A DNA stretch of 64,000 nucleotides from Streptococcus suis S735. GTDB lineage: Bacteria > Bacillota > Bacilli > Lactobacillales > Streptococcaceae. Made by a program: the position numbers and the translations under genes. Under the pieces are notes generated by a model, which saw nothing but the letters and a program-made list of their open reading frames with translations, was not told the DNA's origin and did not search any database. The DNA lies in assembly GCF_000294495.1 (NCBI RefSeq), contig NC_018526.1:1302001-1366000 (forward strand), in the 5' to 3' direction. Position 1 is the first letter of the stretch. Every line of letters begins with the position of its first letter. Shown here piece after piece: positions 39,500 through 50,011 of the stretch.

Positions 39500-40135
39500 T
39501 TATTTACTATCTAAAATCTCTATTAGTTTATAGAGATTTTTTTCATTTATTTGGTAGGGCACCTGTTCTTGGACAATCGGTTTAGCACAGAAAGCTACTC
39601 CAATTCCTGCTCGTTGAATCATTGGTAGATCATTTGCTCCATCCCCCATGGCAATCGTTTGAGATAGACTCAGCCCATTTTCTGCCGCCCATTCTTCTAA
39701 ACATGCTTTTTTAGTATCTTTCGTTACAATTTCACCCAACACTTGTCCCGTCAATACTCCATCTACTACTTCTAATCGATTAGCCCGAACATAGTCTAAC
39801 TCTAACTGTGCAGCTAGTCGATCAACTGTTTCATGAAACCCGCCTGAAACGACTGCTACCTTATAGCCTCGCATTTTTAATTCTGAGACTAATTCTGCTG
39901 CTCCAGGCGTAAAGTGGATTTTTTTGATAATTCGATCAAACACAGAAACAGGCAATCCCTTTAACAACGCCACACGTTCACGTAAGGCTTCTTCAAAATC
40001 CAATTCCCCACGCATAGCACGTTCGGTAATTGCTGCAACTTGCGCTCCTAAACCGGCCTCTTCTCCAAGTAAATCTATTCCTTCTTCCAAAATTAATGTT
40101 GAATCAACATCCATAACTAATAATCCAGTTGTCAT
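39500..40135 (-). CDS. serB: Phosphoserine phosphatase
   Basis: 211 residues, HAD class: LLVMDVDSTLILEEGIDLL (motif I), VAVVSGGFHETVD (motif II), Lys in motif III and MGDGANDLPMIQRAGIGVAF (motif IV). It is the last step of serine synthesis, phosphoserine to serine. The start MTTGLLVMD is set by AAAGGA 9-10 nt upstream; a 13-codon extension is poorly placed. It follows ezrA in the same direction. Confidence 0.95.
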   Translation of the reverse strand: MTTGLLVMDVDSTLILEEGIDLLGEEAGLGAQVAAITERAMRGELDFEEALRERVALLKGLPVSVFDRIIKKIHFTPGAAELVSELKMRGYKVAVVSGGFHETVDRLAAQLELDYVRANRLEVVDGVLTGQVLGEIVTKDTKKACLEEWAAENGLSLSQTIAMGDGANDLPMIQRAGIGVAFCAKPIVQEQVPYQINEKNLYKLIEILDSK

Positions 40136-40186
40136 CTCCAATATTCCTTTCAATGTATAAAAATAAAAAGCCAAATGGCTTTTTAT

Positions 40187-41911
40187 CTAGTAGCGAATGG
40201 CTTCGCGAGTTTTTTCGTATGAACGCACAAAACGCTCTGTTACACCAGGTTCAACTGTTTCCAGAGCAAATGAAATTTCTTCAAATGCTGCTTGGTAATC
40301 AAAATCCTTTTCAAAAATTGATAATGAACGGTTAAATGCTTTTTGCACACTTTCATCGAATGAACGATAACGGTTAGAGTATTGTAGCAACTGCTCTGTC
40401 AAAGTCGCATTTTGCACAATCAAATACGCCAACTCTTCCAATTGATTCATATCATACGTTGCATTTTCCAACAAACGGTTAACAACTTCGATATTGATTC
40501 GTTTATAGTCTAACTCGGCAATCAAGGCTTCCACATGATCGCTCGTTCTAAAGAAGTTTGTTAAAAATTCAGCTGGAATTCCTGGAAGGTTGCGTTTTTC
40601 CATATAACGCTTAAGGGTATGCAATTTGTTGATATAAAGTGTAGCTTTCTTACGCGCTGTGTTCTCTGACAATTCTTGTGATTTAAGATAGTCAGCTAAA
40701 ACAAGCTGCTCCTCTTCGATTTCTTTCAAGCTTGCCAATGAATGATCCAAACGCTCTTCTAAAATAGAATATGCAACTTGTGGATTTTCAATGTCTTCCA
40801 CACTTTCTGTAACAACAATCTCAATCGATTCCAAACGAGCTTTAAGCTGATTGATACGTGAAAGTTTGCTATCTGCCAGCAAGTAAGTTGCATTTAGGCG
40901 TTGGCTTTCCTCATCCAAGAGCTGTGTATTTTGGACAACATGCTCCAAGAATTTTGGCAAGTTTTTACTAATCTTAACAGCTTCCTTATTCGCTTCGATT
41001 TCACGATTGAAGACTTTATACAAATGATCAATTTTTGCTTGAATTCCCTCATTTTCAGCTTCTGCGGCATCCAAATCAAAGGAAACAATCAAAGCAGTAT
41101 TTTCACGAATTGAAACGCGAATATTTTGGAACTGTGACTCGATGTTAGCTTCTGTGAACAAATAATTCTGCTCAACCAGTTTACGATAACCCGACTCCAA
41201 ATCTTCCAATTGCTCTGGGAAATCTTTTGTAACTCGTTCAATCAAACTTGGAATGCGATCCATGATTTGATTGAGGGCAATCATATGCTCTTCAGTCTTA
41301 TCAAGGATTTCAGAAGCTTCAATCGGGTCACCTGAGGAATTAAGCATCACAAATTCAGAAAACTCAACTTCAATATTTTTCAATTGTTTCTCAAGTTCTG
41401 ATAGTGTCTCACCGTAGCTATCTGGATTTTCACGAACAGCTTCCTGTAAACTATCGAACAAGTTTAACGCATGTTTTACGCGACCAGAGTTTTTCTCTTC
41501 TTGCTCCTTCAACTCCATCAAACCTTGACGGATAGAGGCAATATCTTCTTCAATTAAATCAATTTGGCTGTCGATACTGTCGATAGCGTTCTTTGCACTC
41601 ACAAAGCGAAAGGCATTGTTATAGCCTTCTGCCTCAAAGATATGATTTTCAATATCGGCAAATGAATTGAGCGACAAATCAACCCATTTTTGATTCCATT
41701 CACGGAATGACACCTGACTTTGACCAATCAAATGAAGTGCTTTGACAGTTTCGACTTCTTCATTAACTGGAAGGTTAAATAGCTCTTCCTTACGTTCTTC
41801 CAATGCAACCAAAAGGTTGTCATTTCGTTTACGAACAATCAGGCAAGCTACATAGGCAATGATTAAAATAATAACAATCGAAACGATTAAGATGATTGTT
41901 CCTGTAGGCAT
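40187..41911 (-). CDS. ezrA: Septation ring formation regulator EzrA
   Basis: 574 residues. One N-terminal membrane helix (about 5-26, [20 protein letters not shown]) is followed by a long spectrin-like series of coiled coils. This is the shape of EzrA, which binds FtsZ and coordinates septal and peripheral cell-wall synthesis. Its length is standard. It lies between gyrB and serB, an arrangement I recall from pneumococcus. Confidence 0.95.
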
Positions 41912-41999
41912 GTAAATCTCCTTAGCTCATAGTAATTACTAGAAAATATCGCTTAATTATACCATAAATCTCTAGTATATGCACTTGTTTTTTTAGTTT

Positions 42000-43961
<1,962 letters not shown>

Positions 43962-44092
43962 TTATTTTCTATTTGTTGCTCCTTAAAAATAGAAAAGCCA
44001 ATCCATCTGGATAAAAGCGAAACATATTTTTAGAGCAAAAATCATTCTAACGAATACCCTTTATTATACCATATTTTCTAATATTTTGATAG

Positions 44093-44129
44093 AAAAAAGA
44101 AGAGGAAACATTAGCTCCATCTTCTTCAT
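44093..44129 (-). terminator. Terminator of rodA / DJ-1 gene
   Basis: On the minus strand AAGAAGA ... TCTTCTT pair around a 16-nt interior and lead into TTTTTTC. It separates the DJ-1 gene from the gyrB promoter. Confidence 0.6.
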
Positions 44130-44133
44130 TACT

Positions 44134-44673
44134 TTAACTATGATAAACCATTGTTTGAGCTAGGCTTTCCCCATCTCCACCAAATAAATCAACCAATTTA
44201 TAGGCGAAATCCAAACTTGTTCCAGCACCTCGGCTAGTGATAATTGGACCATCAACGACCACATCCTCTTCCAGATGAATACCTGACGGAATGTCTTTTT
44301 CTTTCCCTGGGAAACATGTATAGTGACGACTATCTAACAAACCAGCCTTATCCAGAACAATTGGTGCCGCACAAATTGCTGCTACTGATTTTCCTGATGC
44401 AACCGCTCTTTGCAATTCCGTAATCAGTGACTCTGAATCTCTAAGGTGAACAGAACCTGGCATTCCTCCTGGTAAAACAATCAGATCAAAGGAAGACAGG
44501 TCCCCATCAAAGACTTGGTCAGTTTGAACACGAATACCGTGCGATCCCTCCACTTCATGACTATCTAAACCAACAATCTGACAGTCAAAATGAGCTCGAC
44601 GGAATACATCTACAGAGGCCAATGCTTCGATTTCTTCAAAACCATCGGCTAAAACAACCGCAACTCTTGTCAT
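44134..44673 (-). CDS. DJ-1/PfpI family protein
   Basis: 179 residues: VAVVLADGFEEIEALASVDVFRRA, the nucleophile elbow SVAAICAAPIVLDKAGLL with the reactive Cys about 104, and HYTCFPG. The family includes the YajL/DJ-1 chaperone and deglycase-like stress proteins. The specific activity is not determinable. A TTG three codons upstream is possible, but the ATG is preferred. It follows rodA by 13 nt, likely co-transcribed. Confidence 0.88.
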   Translation of the reverse strand: MTRVAVVLADGFEEIEALASVDVFRRAHFDCQIVGLDSHEVEGSHGIRVQTDQVFDGDLSSFDLIVLPGGMPGSVHLRDSESLITELQRAVASGKSVAAICAAPIVLDKAGLLDSRHYTCFPGKEKDIPSGIHLEEDVVVDGPIITSRGAGTSLDFAYKLVDLFGGDGESLAQTMVYHS

Positions 44674-44686
44674 ATAAACCAACTTT

Positions 44687-45904
44687 CTAACGTTTTATCG
44701 TAATTTTTCTATAGCGACGTGATCGATTTGTTTCCTTCTCATCAGCTAGTCGTGACTGATACCCCATTGACAGCACTAGACCAACACCAATCAGATTTGA
44801 AACCATGGACGAGCCACCTTGGGAGATAAACGGCAAAGGAATACCTGTTAAAGGTAACAAACCAGTTGCAGCGCCAACATTTTCAAACACATGGAACAAG
44901 AGCATCATGATATAGCCAGTTGATATGTAGGTGTAGTATCGATTGTTTGACTTCAACGTTACCCGCAGCATTCGATAAATGAGCAACAAGTATAGTCCAA
45001 TCAATACCGTCCCACCAATAAAACCAAAGTCCTCTCCAATCACCGTAAAAATCATATCACTTTCTCGAACAGGTATAAGAAGATTTGTTTTATTGAAACC
45101 TAGTCCTTTTAAGCCACCACTTCCGATAGCTATCAAACTTTGAGCTTGCTGGTAGGTCGTTGATTGGGCATTTTTAAAGGGATCAAGCCAGGCTGCAATA
45201 CGATTGATTTTATAAGTATCCATCCCCAAATTGTGGAGAAATGTTGTTCCACCAGGAGAAATAAAAATCAGCATAAATCCGCCAACCAAAACGATACCTG
45301 TTAAGGCAGTCGGTAATAGAATTTTCCAAGAAACTCCTGATAATAGAAGCATTCCGCTAAAGATTGCTACAAATACTAAGGAAGTTCCTAAATCTTTCTG
45401 TAAGGCCAACAAAATCAGGACAGGGATAGTAAACAGTGTCATATAACCAATCAACATAAAATCCTCACGAATTTTTCGATTTGGATAATATTTATGAAAG
45501 GTGACAATCACCCTTGACAACATAATGATGTAGGCTATTTTCATAAATTCGGATGGTTGAAAAAGAGTCATTCCACCAATCGTTACCCAGTTTTTTGCTC
45601 CCGTTGATGCTACTAAGTCTGGACTGTAGAAAAACAAAGGCAATACCATAAGTCCTAGCCCAAGTACGTACAAGTAAGGTGTGATTTGCCACAGAAACTT
45701 AGTGGAAAAGAACATGACCAAAAAAGCTGCCACTGTTCCAATTCCTATCCAAGCAATTTGTTGACCAACCATCTGTACAACATTATCCGGATAATCTTGA
45801 CTAACCGCAATGTAGAGAGAAATAATCCCCACAACTAATAAAAAAAAGACCGGTAAAATAAGTGAGTAGTCTACTCGACTATCGATTGTTCCCCTATTTT
45901 TCAT
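44687..45904 (-). CDS. rodA: RodA, SEDS peptidoglycan polymerase
   Basis: 405 residues with ten membrane helices. SEDS signatures include FQPSEFMKIAYI, KDLGTSLVF (essential Asp region), the long extracellular loop with TYQQAQSLIAIGSGGLKGLGF, and the final GIPLPFISQGGSSMVSNLIGVGL. RodA polymerises glycan strands with a class B PBP for peripheral growth. Sequence resembles pneumococcal RodA rather than FtsW, and the location near gyrB agrees. GAGG is 7 nt before the chosen ATG, an earlier ATG four codons upstream being less well placed. Confidence 0.93.
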   Translation of the reverse strand: MKNRGTIDSRVDYSLILPVFFLLVVGIISLYIAVSQDYPDNVVQMVGQQIAWIGIGTVAAFLVMFFSTKFLWQITPYLYVLGLGLMVLPLFFYSPDLVASTGAKNWVTIGGMTLFQPSEFMKIAYIIMLSRVIVTFHKYYPNRKIREDFMLIGYMTLFTIPVLILLALQKDLGTSLVFVAIFSGMLLLSGVSWKILLPTALTGIVLVGGFMLIFISPGGTTFLHNLGMDTYKINRIAAWLDPFKNAQSTTYQQAQSLIAIGSGGLKGLGFNKTNLLIPVRESDMIFTVIGEDFGFIGGTVLIGLYLLLIYRMLRVTLKSNNRYYTYISTGYIMMLLFHVFENVGAATGLLPLTGIPLPFISQGGSSMVSNLIGVGLVLSMGYQSRLADEKETNRSRRYRKITIKR

Positions 45905-46008
45905 CAATTTCCTCATACTTTCACTTCAAATTCTTACTCGTTCCATTATAGCAGAAATCATCTCTCATTGAAACTAAAAATCTAGTTACATCAGTGGGGA
46001 TACGATTT

Positions 46009-46112
46009 ATACTCAACGAAAATCAAAAGTAGCCTAGGAAACGAAGTCGAAGATAGAACTGGAGTTCATCCAGGCAAGTTGACAACGGATAATTTTGATT
46101 TTCGAAGAGTAT
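46009..46112. repeat. BOX-like interspersed repeat, copy 2 (104 bp)
   Basis: Starts ATACTCAACGAAAATC and ends GATTTTCGAAGAGTAT, with GATAGAACTGGAGTTCATCC inside. Same length as the copy at 8049-8152 and clearly related throughout. It lies downstream of nothing obvious, in a 450-bp gap before rodA. The rest of that gap (46113-46330) contains only a 30-codon frame at 46146-46238 (minus) that I cannot identify. Confidence 0.8.
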
Positions 46113-46336
46113 TACTAGTGCACAAATCATAAAATACGTATATCTTCATACCTTCGAACAGGCTGAAATATAATGCTTTACCTTCACACACCCCATAAGT
46201 TTGCTCAATTCATGAGTATGTAGACCAATGGCAATCATTTTGGCAATCACGCACGAAAAAGCCCTCTCTTATTTCTAGAGTCAAAGAAAAAATGGTCCAC
46301 TGGACCATAACTCGCTCTTTTATTTTCAAGCTCGTG

Positions 46337-46367
46337 AAAAAACAGTCCGTTAAGGACTGTTTTTTTA
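46337..46367. terminator. Terminator of rpmE2, bidirectional
   Basis: AAAAAACAGTCC / GGACTGTTTTTT form a perfect 12-bp stem around GTTAA, with T-runs on both strands. A second palindrome, ATGGTCCA-C-TGGACCAT, lies at 46292-46308. Confidence 0.85.
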
Positions 46368-46607
46368 TTTGAGACCGTATTTTTTGTTGAAGCGATCCAC
46401 ACGTCCATCTGCTTGAGTGAACTTTTGACGTCCAGTATAGAATGGGTGTGAGTCTGATGAAATTTCCACACGGATCAATGGGTAAGTTTCACCTTCGAAT
46501 TCAACTGTTTCGTTAGATTTCTTAGTTGAACCGCTAAGGAACTTGTAGCCAGTAGTTGTGTCCATGAAGACAACAGTGCGATATTCTGGATGGATATCTT
46601 TTTTCAT
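46365..46607 (-). CDS. rpmE2: Ribosomal protein L31 type B
   Basis: 80 residues: [37 protein letters not shown], ending [13 protein letters not shown]. It lacks the four zinc-binding cysteines of type A L31. Start set by AAAGGA upstream; a 13-codon extension is open but not typical. Streptococci usually carry only this form. No AdcR site was seen upstream, unlike rpsN2 in this window. Confidence 0.95.
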   Translation of the reverse strand: MKKDIHPEYRTVVFMDTTTGYKFLSGSTKKSNETVEFEGETYPLIRVEISSDSHPFYTGRQKFTQADGRVDRFNKKYGLK

Positions 46608-46725
46608 TTTAAAATTCCTTTCTGCCATGGACTCTTTCCGAGCCATAGATTATAACCATTTAAGTTTACCAAAACTTTGTTCTTATGGCAAGTCTTTTTA
46701 CCTATTTTTTTAATATTTTTTCAAG

Positions 46726-47754
46726 TTATAGTACAGAAGCACCTGAAGCAAGGTCAGAAGTTACTCTGGCGCCAAATCCCCCTCTTGAAGGACTGCCCAA
46801 GCTATCAGAAATTCTTTCTTCACCAGCAAGAACTTTCTCAGAAAGCCCTGAGGTCACTAGAATCCTGCCATCCAGCCCAATCAGAACCGCTTCGATACCA
46901 TCAGTTTCTTCTACCATCTTATAAATCCGAGTTATTTCTTGACCAAACAGTCGAGTCGTCCAAATCTCACCATCAACAGATTGTTTGGACACAATGGTCA
47001 AACTAGCCAGCTGCGACTCCATTGGATAGCCGGTCTCAGGACTCAAAATATGATGATAGGTCTTTCCATTCACGGTAAGGGTTCTTTCGTAAATACCAGA
47101 GGTGACAACCGATTCTTCTCCTATTTTGAGGACGAGGGCATTTTCACCACGTGGTTTCTGAGGATCCTGTATACCAATTCGCCAATAACCATCTGCATTG
47201 TGAGGAGCTTGACCAAAGGTCAGGACGTTGCCACCCAGATTAATCAGCCCAGCTGCCACACCTATTCTTTTCAAGAAGTCAACAATCTTATCTGCTACAT
47301 ATCCTTTAGCAAGAGCACCCAGATCAATCGCCATACCTTCTTTTTTCAAATAGACTGTCTGCTCCTCATCATCTAATTCGATGTCCCTTGGATTGATGAG
47401 CTGGAGTTTTTCACTGATCATTTCTTGGGTTGGAAGTTTGGCATCGCTAAATCCAATCCGCCAACTTTGCACAAGGGGACCGATGGTAATATTCAAAAAA
47501 GATCCCTCAGCCAGACTGTGTTCTTTGCCCAATTTTATCAATTCATACAGGTCATCGGCAACTGGAACTGCTTGAACACCAGCGTTTAGATTGACCTCCA
47601 TCAATTCTGAAGTCAAATCATTGGCAGAAAACCGGTCTTTATAAAGATAAAGTAGCTCTTCGACCTGATCTAAAATTGGTTCTGCATCTGGATGCCATAT
47701 TTTCGTTTCAATGATGGTTCCCATTAGACGAAGGGAACGGCTACTTGCTTGCAT
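46726..47754 (-). CDS. apbE: ApbE-family FAD:protein FMN transferase
   Basis: 342 residues. Family motifs include GTIIETKIWH at the start, LGALAKGYVADKIVDFL and LINLGGNVLTFG, and SVVTSGIYER plus the conserved HHILSPETGYP (Thr/Asp metal region). ApbE attaches FMN to Thr or Ser of target flavoproteins. No lipoprotein signal is visible; the N-terminus is MQASSRSLRLMGT. The start overlaps the end of the DHH phosphodiesterase gene by 14 nt, so the pair is coupled. Confidence 0.9.
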   Translation of the reverse strand: MQASSRSLRLMGTIIETKIWHPDAEPILDQVEELLYLYKDRFSANDLTSELMEVNLNAGVQAVPVADDLYELIKLGKEHSLAEGSFLNITIGPLVQSWRIGFSDAKLPTQEMISEKLQLINPRDIELDDEEQTVYLKKEGMAIDLGALAKGYVADKIVDFLKRIGVAAGLINLGGNVLTFGQAPHNADGYWRIGIQDPQKPRGENALVLKIGEESVVTSGIYERTLTVNGKTYHHILSPETGYPMESQLASLTIVSKQSVDGEIWTTRLFGQEITRIYKMVEETDGIEAVLIGLDGRILVTSGLSEKVLAGEERISDSLGSPSRGGFGARVTSDLASGASVL

Positions 47755-48685
47755 TCCTCACTACCTCTTGGATTTCTTGGTATATTTGCTCATTTTCGGA
47801 TAGTGAATAAGAGTTAGCACCACTTGCTAGTGGGTGGCCACCGCCATCATGGCGTTTGGCAATCTCGTTGATTGGAAGATACTTACTGCGCAAACGGACT
47901 CTGTAATTTCCGTCAGTTTGTTCCACAAAAATCCCCCAAGATTGAACGATTCCAATCCGTCCTGGAGCCCCAACGATAAAGGAAGTGTCCGCATCGGTCA
48001 CCCCGTATTTTTCGAGAATGTCCTGTGTCAAAATAACACGCGCCGCACCATGTTCATCCACTTCCAAGTTGTCGTAGACGTAACCTGTCAACTTGGCAAT
48101 CTTGAAATCAATGGTATCCATCTGGCGAGACATCCTTGCAAAGTCAAAATCTTCTTGGCGGAGACGAGCAACAATCTCAAAGGTGCGCGAGCTGGTTGCC
48201 GGATAGAGAAAGCGGCCTGTATCGCCCACAATTCCTGCATAGAGTAGACGAGCAATCTCTCCATCGAGTTCCAGTTGGCATTGGATGGCTAGTTCTGTAA
48301 TCATTTCACTGCAAGAACTAGCTTCCGTATTGACCCAGAGCAGGTCACCATAAGGCTCTTCATTGGGGTGATGATCGATTTTAATCAAGAAATCTCCTTG
48401 AGCATAGCGGTCGTCATCCACACGCGCCGTATTGGCAGTGTCTGTCACGATAACCAAAGCTCCTTGATAATCTTGGTCTGCAACTTCATCCATTCCTGCC
48501 ATCCAAGCAAGATTTGGTTCCTCAAAACCGGTTACCTTGATGGTTTTTCCAGGAAAACTCTTCTGTAAGAGTTTCTGCAAGCCAACTTGACTACCAATGG
48601 CATCCGGATCTGGTCGTTTATGTCGGTGAATAATAATCGTGTCGTATTCGTGAATTTTTTCAATAATTTTACTGTAAATTGTCAT
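47741..48685 (-). CDS. pde2: DHH/DHHA1 phosphodiesterase (NrnA/Pde2 type)
   Basis: 314 residues. The DHH domain shows IIIHRHKRPDPDAIGSQ, VIVTDTANTARVDD and IDHHPNE; the DHHA1 domain ends with HDGGGHPLASGAN. It hydrolyses pApA, nanoRNA and 3',5'-pAp; the streptococcal homologue Pde2 completes c-di-AMP breakdown. It therefore complements CdaA in this window. Upstream TATGCTAAAAT and AAGGAG give a promoter and ribosome site. Confidence 0.9.
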   Translation of the reverse strand: MTIYSKIIEKIHEYDTIIIHRHKRPDPDAIGSQVGLQKLLQKSFPGKTIKVTGFEEPNLAWMAGMDEVADQDYQGALVIVTDTANTARVDDDRYAQGDFLIKIDHHPNEEPYGDLLWVNTEASSCSEMITELAIQCQLELDGEIARLLYAGIVGDTGRFLYPATSSRTFEIVARLRQEDFDFARMSRQMDTIDFKIAKLTGYVYDNLEVDEHGAARVILTQDILEKYGVTDADTSFIVGAPGRIGIVQSWGIFVEQTDGNYRVRLRSKYLPINEIAKRHDGGGHPLASGANSYSLSENEQIYQEIQEVVRNASK

Positions 48686-48779
48686 AGCAACTCCTTTTCA
48701 TCATTTTAGCATAAACTTCCCCTTTTGAAAATGATGGGAGTGTGGTATAATGGAATTACTATGTAATTTGGAGGAAATT

Positions 48780-49241
48780 ATGGCACTAGCAAAAATAGTT
48801 TACGCTAGTATGACTGGTAACACAGAAGAAATTGCTGACATCGTCGCCAGTAAGCTAGAAGAGTTAGGTTTGGAAGTACAGGTTCACGAATGTACGACTA
48901 TTGAAACCGAAGAAATCTTGGATGCGGACCTCATCGTGGTAGCCAGCTACACCTATTCTTACGGTGGAGACGGTGAGCTTCCAGATGAAATTGTTGATTT
49001 CTATGCTGACCTAGCTGACTTAGATTTGACCGGTAAGGTCTACGGTGTTTGTGGTTCTGGCGATACCTTCTATGATGACTTCTGTAGTGCAGTAGACGAC
49101 TTCGATGTCATGTTGGGTTCACGTGGTGCAACTAAGGGTGCCGAAAATGTTAAGGTAGATCTTGCCGCTGAAGATGAGGATATTGTTAACCTTGAGCAAT
49201 TCGCGACAGACCTTGTTGCTAAACTAGATACAATGAATTAA
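48780..49241 (+). CDS. Flavodoxin
   Basis: 153 residues. The phosphate-binding loop SMTGNTEE (about 9-16), the aromatic loop SYTYSYGGDGELP (about 60) and the GSGDTFYDDFC loop bind FMN. The protein is strongly acidic, as flavodoxins are. It carries electrons in place of ferredoxin under iron limitation. Start MALAKIVYAS is set by GGAGG 6-7 nt upstream; the longer frame has no ribosome site. Confidence 0.92.
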   Translation: MALAKIVYASMTGNTEEIADIVASKLEELGLEVQVHECTTIETEEILDADLIVVASYTYSYGGDGELPDEIVDFYADLADLDLTGKVYGVCGSGDTFYDDFCSAVDDFDVMLGSRGATKGAENVKVDLAAEDEDIVNLEQFATDLVAKLDTMN

Positions 49242-49243
49242 CT

Positions 49244-49280
49244 GACAAACAGACTGGCTTATCAATAGGTCTAGTCTGTT
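49244..49280 (+). terminator. Terminator of flavodoxin gene
   Basis: AAACAGACTGG / CTAGTCTGTTT (one mismatch) with a short interior, followed by TCTTTT. Confidence 0.65.
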
Positions 49281-49317
49281 TTCTTTTAGCCTTTTATTAA
49301 GATTGTACACCTATTGC

Positions 49318-49357
49318 TTGCAATCTTAATAGTTTTGATATATAATTAACTGGTTAA
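49318..49357 (+). promoter_or_regulatory. rpsN2 promoter with AdcR zinc operator
   Basis: -35 TTGCAA (49318-49323), 17-nt spacer, -10 TATAAT (49341-49346). The AdcR consensus TTAACYRGTTAA is matched perfectly by TTAACTGGTTAA at 49346-49357, directly on the transcription start region. AdcR with zinc should repress, so the alternative S14 is made when zinc is scarce. Confidence 0.85.
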
Positions 49358-49381
49358 TTTTTTTGAAAAAAGGAGAATTTT

Positions 49382-49651
49382 ATGGCTAAAAAATCAAAAA
49401 TGGCACGCTATCAGAGACAATTGGAGTTAATCGAGCGCTATGCGGATTTACGTAAAAGTCTCAAAGAAAAAGGTGACTATCAAGCACTTCGAAAATTGCC
49501 TCGCGACTCAAATCCAAATCGACTGAAATACCGCGACAGGACCGATGGCCGTCCGCATGCTTATATGCGAAAATTCGGTGTGAGTCGGATTACCTTCCGT
49601 GAATTAGCCCATCTTGGTCAACTTCCTGGGGTAAAAAAAGCAAGTTGGTAA
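49382..49651 (+). CDS. rpsN2: Ribosomal protein S14, zinc-independent form
   Basis: 89 residues: [70 protein letters not shown]. It lacks the CxxC pairs of the 61-residue zinc S14. This corresponds to the C-minus paralogue (Bacillus YhzA-type). AAAGGAG precedes the ATG. The AdcR operator supports use under zinc limitation. Confidence 0.95.
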   Translation: MAKKSKMARYQRQLELIERYADLRKSLKEKGDYQALRKLPRDSNPNRLKYRDRTDGRPHAYMRKFGVSRITFRELAHLGQLPGVKKASW

Positions 49652-49659
49652 CTTCCTCA

Positions 49660-49688
49660 AACAAGGCTAGTATTCTGCCTTGTTTTTT
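49660..49688 (+). terminator. Terminator of rpsN2
   Basis: AACAAGGC / GCCTTGTT with a 9-nt loop and a TTTT tail. Confidence 0.8.
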
Positions 49689-49732
49689 GCTATACTAAAA
49701 AACAACTGAAACAATATACGGAGGTTTATAAG

Positions 49733-50011
49733 ATGAATTTGGATTGCATCCGCGAACAGATTAACACGATTGATAGCCAATTGGTTGAACTACTTGAAAA
49801 ACGAATGGAGTTGGTCGACCAAGTTACAGCCTATAAACGAGCAACAGGTAAGCCTGTTTTGGATACCAGCCGAGAAAATGCTGTCCTTGAAAGAGTCGGA
49901 AAATTAGTTCAAAAGGATGATTACCGCTCTGCCATTCAAGCAACCTTTAGCGATATTATGGCCCAATCAAGAACCTATCAATCTTCCAAATTAGCGAATC
50001 ATGAGCAATAA
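49733..50011 (+). CDS. Chorismate mutase, AroQ type
   Basis: 92 residues, all-helical: LDCIREQINTIDSQLVELLEKRMELVDQVTAYKRATGKPVLDTSRENAVLERV. The Arg and Lys residues of the AroQ active site are in place. It converts chorismate to prephenate for Phe/Tyr synthesis. GGAGG is before the ATG. Its end overlaps the CLC gene by 11 nt, so both are translated from one mRNA. Confidence 0.9.
   Translation: MNLDCIREQINTIDSQLVELLEKRMELVDQVTAYKRATGKPVLDTSRENAVLERVGKLVQKDDYRSAIQATFSDIMAQSRTYQSSKLANHEQ

Noticed and set aside
44045..44056. ComX (cin) box-like TAACGAATACC
   Set aside because: Differs from TACGAATA in the core and lacks the T-rich upstream part.
46247..46471. 74-codon minus-strand frame overlapping rpmE2
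   Set aside because: Overlaps the real L31 gene in another frame and runs through the terminator.
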